A stretch of DNA of 64,000 nucleotides from Acidimicrobiia bacterium (lineage in GTDB: Bacteria; Actinomycetota; Acidimicrobiia; Acidimicrobiales; Bin134): NCBI GenBank assembly GCA_022826705.1, contig JAJDUJ010000007.1:147134-211133 (forward strand), read 5' to 3'. Positions 55,120 to 62,352 of this stretch are shown piece after piece; position 1 is the first letter of the stretch; each line of letters opens with the position of its first letter. Both the position numbers and the translations under genes were made by a program. Under the pieces are notes generated by a model, which was given only the letters and a program-made list of their open reading frames with translations, was not told the origin of the DNA and did no database searches.

Positions 55120-56820
55120 GTGTCTCACAAGATGCTCAAGATTCTGGGGATACTGCTGGCATTAACGCTTATCGCCGCGGCATGCGGAGGCGACGACGAT
55201 GACGACGGTGCACAACCAGCACCGGCAGAGGACACCGAGGCTCCGGCCACCGACGAACCGGATGCCCCAGCAGATTCCGACGGTGAAGACGAGCCAGCCC
55301 CGGCAGAGGAAACCGCGGCGCCGGCCACCGACGAGGAAGAGCCTTCTGAGCCATCCGACGATTCAGGCGAGCCATCCGAACCGGCAACCGAAGAGCCGGT
55401 GGACATCGGTTTCGACGAGCCCCGGGGCGACTTGTTCATAGATTTCCACAGGACCTTCGACCGCTCCCACCCGTTCCAGTCGCTGGACGTGTTCTGCACG
55501 GCCACGCCCGATCCGGATTCGCCGCCCCAGGCCACCGACGTGGGCATCACCGAGGACTCCATCACCATCGTCCACCTCCGCACCAAGCTCGAGGAGTTGG
55601 AGGGCATCGGCTTCGCCGTTCCGGTCGGCGACCCCAAGGACATGTTCGAGGCGTTCACCAAGGCGATCAACGAGGATTGCAACGGGATCTGGGGTCGCCA
55701 GATCGACCTCCGTCTCGTAGAGGTATCCGCGCTCGGCGGCGGTGGCGAGGACATCGACACGCTGCGCAACCAAGCCTGTATCGAAGCCACCGAGGATCAC
55801 AACGCGGTGATCGTGACCAACACCACCGGCTTCCAGGGCAGCGCAATCTTGTGCATTGCGGCCGACCACGACACCCTGTTCCTCACCACCCAGGGCAACC
55901 CCCGCGAGTTCCACGAGCAAGCCAACGGCCTGCTGTACTCGCTTAGCCCCGTGGCCGAGGATTCGGTGGTCAACATGACCCAGGCGATCATCGACACCGG
56001 CGCCTTGGACGGCAAGACCATTGCGGTGATCTGGCCCGATACCCCCGGGCAGCCCGAGACCGTGCAAGCCGGGATTATCGATGTTTTGGAAGCCGCCGGC
56101 TATGACATCGCGGTGGCCGAGCAGATCGGCTGCGGCGGTGCCACCACCTGCCGCGAGGGCAACGACATCGCGGTGGAGCGGATGCTGGAAGAGGGCGTCG
56201 ACGTGGTCTTCCCCGGCCTCAACGTGCTCAGCCTGCCCCAGTTCATCAATGAGATGGTCAACCAGGGCTACACCCCCGGCGACGTGCAGTTCTACAACTC
56301 CGACTTCAACAGCCAGGCCGGCGACTTGGTGTCGGGCAAGGTGGCCCAGTTCGGCGGAGACGCCGCCGCGGAGATGTACAACGGCACCATCATCATCGAC
56401 GATGCCCCCACCGGGAACTTCCGCTCCGATGACCCGATTCTCAGCTTCAATGCACCGCTCAACATCATGTGCAACGAGACCTATGCGGCCCATAGCGCCA
56501 TCGGCGCCCGCCACATCCGGGAGATTTACGGGAGCTACGACAGCGCCTACGGCATGACCTCCACGGTGTGTACCGAGATGCGCATGGTGGCCCGGGCCAT
56601 CTACGACGCCGGGCCTAACCCCACTCGCCAGGACATCTACACCGCCTTCCAGAACCTGGGTTCGGTGGACATCCAGCACCAGCTTCCCGCCACCTTCGGC
56701 CCCAACAAGTTTGGTGCCCCCGACGTGGTGACCGAGTTGGTGTTCAACTTCCCATGCCCCGGCGATGCCGACATTCCCACCTGCGTCCAGCAGACCGCTC
56801 CCTATCGGCCACTCGGTTAG
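55120..56820 (+). CDS. Branched-chain amino acid-type ABC substrate-binding lipoprotein
   Basis: The protein has 566 residues. The lipoprotein signal ends at Cys22, followed by a run of Asp and about 75 residues of Asp/Glu/Pro/Ala linker. The type I binding-protein domain (Peripla_BP_6) starts near DVGITEDSITIVHL and includes VIVTNTTGFQGSAIL and KTIAVIWPD. The linker is unusually long. GTG 55120 is preceded by AGGGGGG. It is the ligand receptor for the LivHMG/MFS-LivF system encoded divergently; the ligand could be an amino acid, amide, urea or an aromatic acid. Confidence 0.87.
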   Translation: MSHKMLKILGILLALTLIAAACGGDDDDDGAQPAPAEDTEAPATDEPDAPADSDGEDEPAPAEETAAPATDEEEPSEPSDDSGEPSEPATEEPVDIGFDEPRGDLFIDFHRTFDRSHPFQSLDVFCTATPDPDSPPQATDVGITEDSITIVHLRTKLEELEGIGFAVPVGDPKDMFEAFTKAINEDCNGIWGRQIDLRLVEVSALGGGGEDIDTLRNQACIEATEDHNAVIVTNTTGFQGSAILCIAADHDTLFLTTQGNPREFHEQANGLLYSLSPVAEDSVVNMTQAIIDTGALDGKTIAVIWPDTPGQPETVQAGIIDVLEAAGYDIAVAEQIGCGGATTCREGNDIAVERMLEEGVDVVFPGLNVLSLPQFINEMVNQGYTPGDVQFYNSDFNSQAGDLVSGKVAQFGGDAAAEMYNGTIIIDDAPTGNFRSDDPILSFNAPLNIMCNETYAAHSAIGARHIREIYGSYDSAYGMTSTVCTEMRMVARAIYDAGPNPTRQDIYTAFQNLGSVDIQHQLPATFGPNKFGAPDVVTELVFNFPCPGDADIPTCVQQTAPYRPLG

Positions 56821-56833
56821 CGAATCGACGACC

Positions 56834-56883
56834 CCCGATAGCTGTCGCTGCTGCCATTCCCAAGGCGCGGCGATAGCATCGGG
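56834..56883 (+). promoter_or_regulatory. Long hairpin overlapping the ribosome site of the first selenoprotein gene
   Basis: Left arm 56834-56851 pairs with 56867-56883 in 17 base pairs (two G-U) with a single bulged A, closing a 15-base loop. Its 3' side contains GGG of GGGAGG, which directly abuts the GTG at 56887. It may terminate the upstream gene or mask the start of the selenoprotein gene. Confidence 0.6.
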
Positions 56884-56886
56884 AGG

Positions 56887-57882
56887 GTGAGTCCTCCATC
56901 TCTCTGGCCTGGCTACCGGACCAGGGGGTTTGCCGCTGCCTTGGCTATGGCGCTGGCATTGGGCCTGGTCGCCGCCGCCTGCGGGAGTTCCGAGACTTCG
57001 GAGACCGACAACGCCGCATCGACGGCCGCTCCCACCGCGGCATCCACCCTCGCGGAGTCAGACCAGCAAACGGCACAGGATCCGACACCTACCGAGGCCG
57101 CGTCCGCCGAGGCGACGACAGAGCCGAGTACCGACCAGGACAGCATGGGAGCTTCTCCCGGCTTGCCCGAGCCAGACGAGGCTCCTGCTCCCGATCCGAC
57201 CGAAGAGGCAGCCAGCAGCACTCCCACGGAGCCAGCAGCTGCCCCCGAGTCGACTTCAGCTCCCGAGCCGGCAGCTACCGCCGCCCCAGCGGCCACGTCG
57301 GCCCCGCAGGCGACTCCGGCACCGACGTCTGCTCCCGCCCCCACGCCCACGGAGCCACCACCCACGCCAGCAGCGACACCTCGGCCGACTCCGCCACCCA
57401 CTCCACCTCCCACGCCAGAACCGACTCCCGACCCGACACCGGAGCCCACGCCAGTGCCCGATTCAGATCTGCCTTCGGTGCAGATGGTGAACGTGGCCAC
57501 CGGAGCCACCGTAAACCTGGCCAGCTTCGCCCCGTCGGATCGGCCCATCGTGCTCTGGTTCTGGGCGCCCCATTGACCCACCTGCCGCCGGGAAGCCCCC
57601 GGCCTCGAGCAGTTGGCTCGAGACAACACCGATAAGTTCACCATGATCGGGGTGGGCGCCCGAGACAGTCTGAGTCAGGCCGAGAACTTCGTTCGAGTCA
57701 CTGGATCAGGAAATTCGCTCCTAATGCTCTGGGATTCGTCCGGCGCCTCCTGGAACGGGCTGGGAATAACCAGCCAGCACCGGATAATCGTCCTCAACCG
57801 GTTCGGGCAGGAAATCGACAAGCGGGCCAACCCGTCGCACAGCTGGATCCTGGACAAGGTGGCCAGCATTGGAACGGCCTGA
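56887..57882 (+). CDS. Predicted selenoprotein: secreted DsbE/MPT53-like thioredoxin-fold lipoprotein with UxxC active site (copy 1)
   Basis: Reading UGA 57574-57576 as selenocysteine gives a 331-residue protein. It has a lipoprotein signal with Cys32, a Pro/Thr/Ala linker to about residue 195, and then a thioredoxin fold: ATVNLASFAPSDRPIVLWFWAPH, Sec230-Pro-Thr-Cys233, RREAP, IGVGARDSL and LMLWDSSGASW. The frame stays open to TGA 57880-57882 and the post-UGA sequence is clearly homologous to copy 2 and to mycobacterial DsbE/MPT53, which has WCPFC at this site. The usual cis-Pro is replaced by His (TSQHRIIVL). Termination at the UGA would yield a useless stub. The GTG start abuts GGGAGG, which is unusually close. 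Sec insertion is inferred; the Sec machinery is not in this window. Confidence 0.82.
57577..57622 (+). promoter_or_regulatory. Candidate bacterial SECIS element after UGA of copy 1
   Basis: Two stacked hairpins follow the UGA. Hairpin A is GCCGGG/CCCGGC (57587-57592/57598-57603). Hairpin B is CTCGAGC/GCTCGAG (57604-57610/57616-57622) with loop AGTTG. The loop of B begins 35 bases after the UGA and has G among its first two bases, fitting what I recall of bacterial SECIS rules. Only hairpin B is intact in both copies. Confidence 0.55.
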
Positions 57883-57895
57883 AATGGAGAAAACC

Positions 57896-58468
57896 ATGAG
57901 ATCGAAAATCAAGGTTCTCGCCATTGCCGCCTGCTTGGCCGTTACCGCAGTCGCTTGCGGAGACAGCACCGACGGCCCTGAGACTGCCCCACCTGAGGCG
58001 CCGCCCGCTCAGGCGCCCGCACCCGAACCGACCGCCGAGACCACCGCCCCAGCTCCGGCATCTGATCTGCCCTCGGTTGACCTGGTGGACGTGGGCACCG
58101 GGGCCACCGTAAACCTGGCCAGCTTCGCCCCCGCGGACCAGCCCCTCGTTCTTTGGTTCTGGGCGCCCCATTGAACCATCTGCCGCCGGGAAGCCCCCAG
58201 CGTCGAGCAGTTCGCTCGAAACAACTCTGACAAACTCACAGTGATCGGAGTCGGAACCCAAGACAGCCTCGGTTTGGCTGAGAGCTTCGTGCAATCCACC
58301 GGAACCACCTTCACCATGCTCTGGGATCCGACATTTGAGTCTTGGCGTCAACTGGGCATCTCCGGCCAGCCCGCCGGGATGCTGCTGGACAGCAACGGCA
58401 CAATCCTGACCTCGTGGCGGGGCGGGATACCCCAGAGCCGGGTGCTTGAGGCAGTCGACGCCGCGTAA
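57896..58468 (+). CDS. Predicted selenoprotein: secreted DsbE/MPT53-like thioredoxin-fold lipoprotein with UxxC active site (copy 2)
   Basis: Reading UGA 58172-58174 as selenocysteine gives a 190-residue protein. The signal peptide ends at Cys21, a 35-residue Pro/Ala linker follows, then VLWFWAPH, Sec93-Thr-Ile-Cys96, RREAPSVEQF, VIGVGTQDSLG, MLWDPTFESW and the cis-Pro loop GISGQPAGMLL. The frame ends at TAA. Copy 2 starts 13 bases after copy 1 with GGAGA before ATG 57896; ATG 57884 is an alternative. It retains the complete thioredoxin set except Cys to Sec and the neighbouring Trp to His. It likely reduces or isomerises disulfides outside the membrane. Confidence 0.85.
58175..58219 (+). promoter_or_regulatory. 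Candidate bacterial SECIS element after UGA of copy 2
   Basis: Hairpin A (58185-58190/58196-58201) carries one C-A mismatch. Hairpin B, TCGAGC/GCTCGA (58203-58208/58214-58219) with loop AGTTC, is perfect. The distance from UGA to the loop of B is identical to that in copy 1. Confidence 0.55.
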
Positions 58469-58472
58469 CCCG

Positions 58473-59534
58473 TTAGACGAACGGGAGCTTGACCACGGTG
58501 GCCGGCGTGGGGGTGCCCCGCATGTCCACGGCCAACTCGTCTCCGATGTCCGCGTCGGGAGGGACGAAGGCCAAGGCGATACCGGTCTCCAGCATGGGTG
58601 AGAAGTTGCCCGACGTGACCTCCCCAACAACTTCGCCATCCCGAAGCACTGCTTGGCCCTCCCGGGGCGGGCGTCGACCCTCGACTCGCAGCCCCCGCAG
58701 CCGTCGGTGAACGCCCTTCTCCTTTTCGGCGGCCAGTGCCCCACGGCCCTGAAACGATGGCTTATCCCACCGCACCACCCAGCCCAATCCGGCTTGCAGC
58801 GGGGTGATGCCGGGACCGAGCTCATGGCCGTGCAGCGGCAAACCTGCTTCCAAGCGCAGCGTGTCGCGGGCTCCCAGCCCAGCGGGAGTGATCCCCACGG
58901 CGGTCACCGCATCCCATAGCCGCTCAGCCGCCTCCGCGGGCACGGCCATCTCCACGCCGTCTTCTCCGGTGTAGCCGGTGCCGGCCACGGTCAGCGAGAC
59001 GCCCTCCCACTCCACCGATCCAACGCAGTTGCGGGCCACTTCCGACGCCCCTGGCGACACTGCGGCCAACCGGTTGCGGGCCTCGGGACCCTGCACCGCC
59101 AACACTGCTCGGCTTCCGGTCACATCGACAGCCTGGAAACCTTCATTGTCATCCGAGCTGCTCAGCGCGTCGCGCACCCGGTCGGTGTTGGATGCGTTGG
59201 GCATCACATCGAAGCTGTGGTCATCGGTCCACCACACGATGATGTCGTCCAGCACCGAGCCGTCGTCGCCGAGCAGGTGGGTGTACTGGGTGCGACCAGG
59301 ACCTATTCGAGCCAGATCATTGGTAAAGGCCTGCTGAAGCCGCTCATAGGCGTCGGTACCGGATACTCGGAGGGTTCCCAAATGGCTCACGTCGAAGACC
59401 ACTGCGTCGGTTCGACATGCTCGATGCTCAGCCAGCGTGCCCGACGGATAGGACAGCGGCATTTCCCAGCCGCCAAAGGGAACCATCTTGGCCCCCAGCG
59501 CCCGGTGGGAAGCCTCCAGCGGAGAAGAACGCAC
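58473..59534 (-). CDS. gcvT: Aminomethyltransferase, T-protein of the glycine cleavage system
   Basis: This 353-residue folate-dependent enzyme has KMVPFGGWEMPLSYPSGTLAEH, the catalytic-Asp region VFDVSHLGTLRVSG, and the C-terminal MRGTPTPATVVKLPFV typical of GcvT. It takes the aminomethyl carbon from GcvH to tetrahydrofolate. It is the last gene of the pgsA-to-gcvT operon and converges on the second selenoprotein gene with a 4-base gap. GTG start. Confidence 0.94.
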   Translation of the reverse strand: MRSSPLEASHRALGAKMVPFGGWEMPLSYPSGTLAEHRACRTDAVVFDVSHLGTLRVSGTDAYERLQQAFTNDLARIGPGRTQYTHLLGDDGSVLDDIIVWWTDDHSFDVMPNASNTDRVRDALSSSDDNEGFQAVDVTGSRAVLAVQGPEARNRLAAVSPGASEVARNCVGSVEWEGVSLTVAGTGYTGEDGVEMAVPAEAAERLWDAVTAVGITPAGLGARDTLRLEAGLPLHGHELGPGITPLQAGLGWVVRWDKPSFQGRGALAAEKEKGVHRRLRGLRVEGRRPPREGQAVLRDGEVVGEVTSGNFSPMLETGIALAFVPPDADIGDELAVDMRGTPTPATVVKLPFV

Positions 59535-59550
59535 GTCTGGCCTCGTTCGG

Positions 59551-59916
59551 CTAGTGAGACTCGGCCCCTGCCCCAGTGTGGGTCAGGTCGCCGTCCAGCC
59601 CGGAGGCATCGTCAAAGCCGTATTTGCTCAAAAGGTTGCGATAGTCCCGCTGGCAGAGCACGACGATGTCGATGTGGGGAAAGCACTCCCGCAAGCGGCG
59701 GACTTTGCCGTTCTTGCGGGTGATGTACTTCTGGCGTGCGGTGGTGATCTCCACATAGCGATCAAACTGAGGCAAATAGAAGTCTGGGCTGAACGCCTCG
59801 GTGACTTCGCCTATCTCATTTCGGGAGAGCACAAAAGTGTCGGGCTCGTAGCGCCACTCGATGCCGTAGAAATCGAGCAATTCAGCGAACTGTCGCTCCG
59901 AATCATGGGCGAACAC
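59551..59916 (-). CDS. Small PD-(D/E)XK/TnsA-like nuclease-fold protein
   Basis: This 121-residue protein has a restriction-endonuclease-like layout: Glu in the first helix (SERQFAELLDFYGI), then FSPDFYLPQFDRYVEITT, where Asp and E-x-T correspond to the D...(E/Q)xK core with Thr in place of Lys, then a basic helix RKNGKVRRLRE and DIVVLCQRDY. The family is common in actinobacteria and not characterised to my knowledge. GAGGAGG lies 11 bases before the GTG. It lies 16 bases upstream of gcvT in the operon. Confidence 0.65.
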   Translation of the reverse strand: MFAHDSERQFAELLDFYGIEWRYEPDTFVLSRNEIGEVTEAFSPDFYLPQFDRYVEITTARQKYITRKNGKVRRLRECFPHIDIVVLCQRDYRNLLSKYGFDDASGLDGDLTHTGAGAESH

Positions 59917-59933
59917 GCGCTTGCCGGCCTCCT

Positions 59934-60431
59934 CTAGGACCCAGTTCGGGCGGCACCGATCCCGGATTGCGGCTCTGATGTATCCACAGGCAGAGCCTCC
60001 TCAATAGGCAACTCCCTCACCGCGGCATCTACCTCTTCGATCAAGCCCTCCATGCGGAGATAGAGCGCGCCCTGGCCCTGGCGCAGCGCATCCAGAATCT
60101 GCTCATCGGTGCGAACCAGCAGCGACTTGTTGCCGTTGATCACCAAATCGGCGCTGGCCACCTCTTCGCCGAGTTCGTCGCGCAGGTAATCGAACACCTC
60201 GCGCACCCGCTGGAGAGCGATTCCCTCATCCAACAGACGCTTGATCAGCTTTAACTCCAGCAAATCGTTGTAGGAGTACCGGCGACGGCTGCCGCTTCCC
60301 TCCGCTTCCTGAGCGGTGGAAACAACCAAACCAGTCCGGGTCCAGTAGTCCAGCTGGCGGTAGGTGATGCCGACAATCTCGATGGTCTGAGGAGAACTGA
60401 AGTCTTTGGCTATCTGTGCGCGATCGCTCAT
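59934..60431 (-). CDS. MerR family transcriptional regulator (Rv1830-like)
   Basis: This 165-residue regulator has an N-terminal MerR helix-turn-helix (IVGITYRQLDYWTRTGLV) and the wing with RRRYSYNDLLELKLIKRLLDEGI. The C-terminal dimer helix contains an unusual EDA-rich segment (LIEEVDAAVRELPIEEALPV). The order with ftsR and bfn resembles the mycobacterial Rv1828-Rv1829-Rv1830 neighbourhood. Its own promoter contains a perfect 9-base inverted repeat in and beside the spacer, suggesting autoregulation or control by FtsR. Confidence 0.88.
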   Translation of the reverse strand: MSDRAQIAKDFSSPQTIEIVGITYRQLDYWTRTGLVVSTAQEAEGSGSRRRYSYNDLLELKLIKRLLDEGIALQRVREVFDYLRDELGEEVASADLVINGNKSLLVRTDEQILDALRQGQGALYLRMEGLIEEVDAAVRELPIEEALPVDTSEPQSGIGAARTGS

Positions 60432-60500
60432 TTGACTCTCCGGTGCTGGGGCGCGCCCCAGATGCTGCTGCTTACATCGGGGAAACTACGCCAATGGATT

Positions 60501-60534
60501 TCCACAGGGTAAACCTCTCCCTGTGGATTGTCAA
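60501..60534 (-). promoter_or_regulatory. Promoter with MerR-type operator upstream of merR
   Basis: On the minus strand TTGACA (60529-60534) and TACCCT (60506-60511) are separated by 17 bases. A perfect inverted repeat, TCCACAGGG/CCCTGTGGA (60501-60509 and 60519-60527), has one arm in the spacer and the other overlapping the -10. This is the position used by MerR-family proteins. It also implies that merR can be transcribed apart from the upstream genes. Confidence 0.6.
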
Positions 60535-60559
60535 GGAGCGATCTGGCCGGAAAAGGAAG

Positions 60560-61060
60560 TCAGCCGTTGAAGTCTTCCGGGGTGACTTGATCCAAAAACT
60601 CCCGAAATTGGTCTAGAACCTCCTCAGTTGGAGGCTCATCGCCTTCGGGCTCGTCAGGTTCCACCGCATGCCCGGCGGCATCCAGTACCGACTCATCGGC
60701 GAAGATCGGCGCCCCCGCGCGAATCGCCAGAGCCACCGCATCTGAGGGACGACTGGAGATACGACGGGCGCCGTTGCCCCCCTTCAACTCCAACTCGGCG
60801 TAAAAGGTCCGATCTCGCAACTCGGTCACCACAATGCGGTCGAGTTGCACGCCCAAGTCGTCCAGCACGTTCTTGAACAGATCATGGGTCATGGGGCGGG
60901 GCGTCTCCACCTCCTCCATGGCCAATGCGATGGCTTGAGCCTCTGCCGCTCCGATGAAAATGGGCAGGAGCCGACCCTCACCGTCGGTCTCCCGCAGCAG
61001 CACGATGGGGGCGTTGGACGGAAGTTCGATCCGCACCCCGATCAGCTCCATTTCCTTCAT
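60560..61060 (-). CDS. Bifunctional nuclease family protein (DUF151)
   Basis: This 166-residue protein has the DUF151 core: MELIGVRIELPSNAPIVLLRE, LLPIFIGAAEAQAIALAM, TYDLF-like THDLFKNVLDDLG, RDRTFYAELEL and RPSDAVALAIRAGAPIF. DUF151 proteins have reported DNase/RNase activity in plants and bacteria, with unclear bacterial roles. It lies 10 bases after hpt and before merR. ATG 61060 is chosen over GTG 61069. The acidic C-terminal tail is variable in the family. Confidence 0.9.
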   Translation of the reverse strand: MKEMELIGVRIELPSNAPIVLLRETDGEGRLLPIFIGAAEAQAIALAMEEVETPRPMTHDLFKNVLDDLGVQLDRIVVTELRDRTFYAELELKGGNGARRISSRPSDAVALAIRAGAPIFADESVLDAAGHAVEPDEPEGDEPPTEEVLDQFREFLDQVTPEDFNG

Positions 61061-61070
61061 CGCACCCACG

Positions 61071-61628
61071 TTAGTAGAGCATAGAGACGTAAGCGTCGGG
61101 ATCGTCGGCCAGTAGGTTGGGATCTCCGATCACCAATCGGTCGAGATTGCGGTAGCGGCCGGCCCAGTCCAGGCCGTAGCCCAAAAAGAACTCGTCCGGC
61201 GCCTCGAAGCCCACGTGGTCGGGCTCGAGCGGCAAGATGCGGCGGGCACTTCGGTTGAGCAGCGCAGCCACCGCCACCGATGCCGCCGACCGCCGGCGCA
61301 ATTCTCCCATCAGGTACGCGAGGCTCAGCCCGGTGTCCACGATGTCCTCCACCAGCACGACTTGGCGCCCGGTCACGTCGCAGTCCAAATCCTTGACCAA
61401 TCGGACCCGTCCGGAATCAGCGGCGAACCGGGACAACGCCAAGAAGTCCACCTCCACCGTTATGTCCACCGCTCGGACCAGATCGGCCAGAAACGGCAGG
61501 CTTCCCTTCAGTACCGACACCAGCACAACCCCATCGGAGTACTGCTGGGAGATCTCCGAAGCCACCCGCCCGACGGCCTGCTCTATGGCCTCCGGGCTTG
61601 CGAACAGCTCGGGCGCCTTACGGCCCAC
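61071..61628 (-). CDS. hpt: Hypoxanthine phosphoribosyltransferase
   Basis: This 185-residue enzyme has VVLVSVLKGSLPFLADLVRAV, the PRPP-binding loop VVLVEDIVDTGLSL, and the purine-specificity segment PDHVGFEAPDEFFLGYGLDW. It salvages hypoxanthine or guanine to IMP/GMP. It sits between ftsR and bfn, where mycobacteria have no such gene, so it appears inserted in an otherwise conserved order. Only four bases separate it from ftsR. Confidence 0.94.
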   Translation of the reverse strand: MGRKAPELFASPEAIEQAVGRVASEISQQYSDGVVLVSVLKGSLPFLADLVRAVDITVEVDFLALSRFAADSGRVRLVKDLDCDVTGRQVVLVEDIVDTGLSLAYLMGELRRRSAASVAVAALLNRSARRILPLEPDHVGFEAPDEFFLGYGLDWAGRYRNLDRLVIGDPNLLADDPDAYVSMLY

Positions 61629-61632
61629 GCTG

Positions 61633-62352
61633 CTAACGATTCCGAGTGTGGCCGGCCAGGGCGCATCGGAGCAGCGACAGCCGCAACTCCGAACCGAGAT
61701 TGATCAGCTCTACCAGCGTGTCCTGGGATTGCCTGCGGGACTGGGCCGTGCGCTGCATCACCATGGGCATAATCCGCTGCTCCATCAGTCCCGCCTCTCG
61801 TTCTGCCGCCGACTTGTAGGCCCGCAGGTGGCGAGGCTCCACCCCATGGGCCAAGAAGCCGGCTGCCACTTTGGCCACAATCACTGCTTCGCTGCCGTAG
61901 TGCCGCAGCGCACCGTCGTCAAGGGGCTCGATGAGGCCAAACTTCTGAAGCTCCATGATCTTGGATTGGCTCAGCCCGCTCGCTGAGGCCAGCTCGTCCA
62001 GGGTCAGCGACACAGACACCGACCCCGGGTCCAGCGGGTTGGGCCGGCGCGCCCCTCGGGGGCTGGCCCCGTCGCTGTTGGATTCGCTGCCTCCTTCGGA
62101 CCCGCCGAAGTCTTGGTGGTCGATGCGCTCCTTGATGACCTTGAGGGGCAGGAAGTGATCCCGCTGCTGCTCAAGAATCCAGCGCAGCCGGCTGATGTCG
62201 ATGTCGGTGAACTTCCGGTACCCAGATTGGTTTCGCTCGGGATCGATGAGGCCCTGGCTTTCCAGAAAACGGATCTTGGAGATGCTGATATCGGAGAACT
62301 CCTCTTTCAGCAGATCCAGCACCTGCCCGATAGACCGATACTGGGTGCTCAT
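61633..62352 (-). CDS. ftsR: MerR family regulator, FtsR (Rv1828) type
   Basis: This 239-residue regulator has YRSIGQVLDLLKEEFSDISISKIRFLESQGLI as an atypical MerR DNA-binding domain (split here by the wing RSGYRKFTDIDISRL). A Ser-rich linker (about 95-120) follows, then a second HTH-like C-terminal domain SQSKIMELQKFGLIEPL. FtsR controls cell-division and growth genes in corynebacteria and mycobacteria. It overlaps the FHA gene by four bases (ATGA). Confidence 0.85.
   Translation of the reverse strand: MSTQYRSIGQVLDLLKEEFSDISISKIRFLESQGLIDPERNQSGYRKFTDIDISRLRWILEQQRDHFLPLKVIKERIDHQDFGGSEGGSESNSDGASPRGARRPNPLDPGSVSVSLTLDELASASGLSQSKIMELQKFGLIEPLDDGALRHYGSEAVIVAKVAAGFLAHGVEPRHLRAYKSAAEREAGLMEQRIMPMVMQRTAQSRRQSQDTLVELINLGSELRLSLLRCALAGHTRNR

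Noticed and set aside
55363..56679. A 438-codon antisense frame over the branched-chain binding-protein gene.
   Set aside because: Low-information composition and no start signal; the plus strand has a signal peptide and binding-protein fold.
57574..58174. The two UGA codons as genuine stops, giving two truncated lipoproteins, or as pseudogenes.
   Set aside because: Both genes break at the identical codon, with no frameshift. The sequence after it is conserved as protein between the copies and completes a thioredoxin fold, with no other lesions. Independent nonsense mutations at the same active-site Cys are improbable.
60501..60534. DnaA boxes, because TTTCCACA and ATCCACA occur on both strands.
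   Set aside because: Each differs from TTATCCACA at two positions, there are only two, and they form a tidy dyad over a -35/-10 pair, which fits a MerR operator better.
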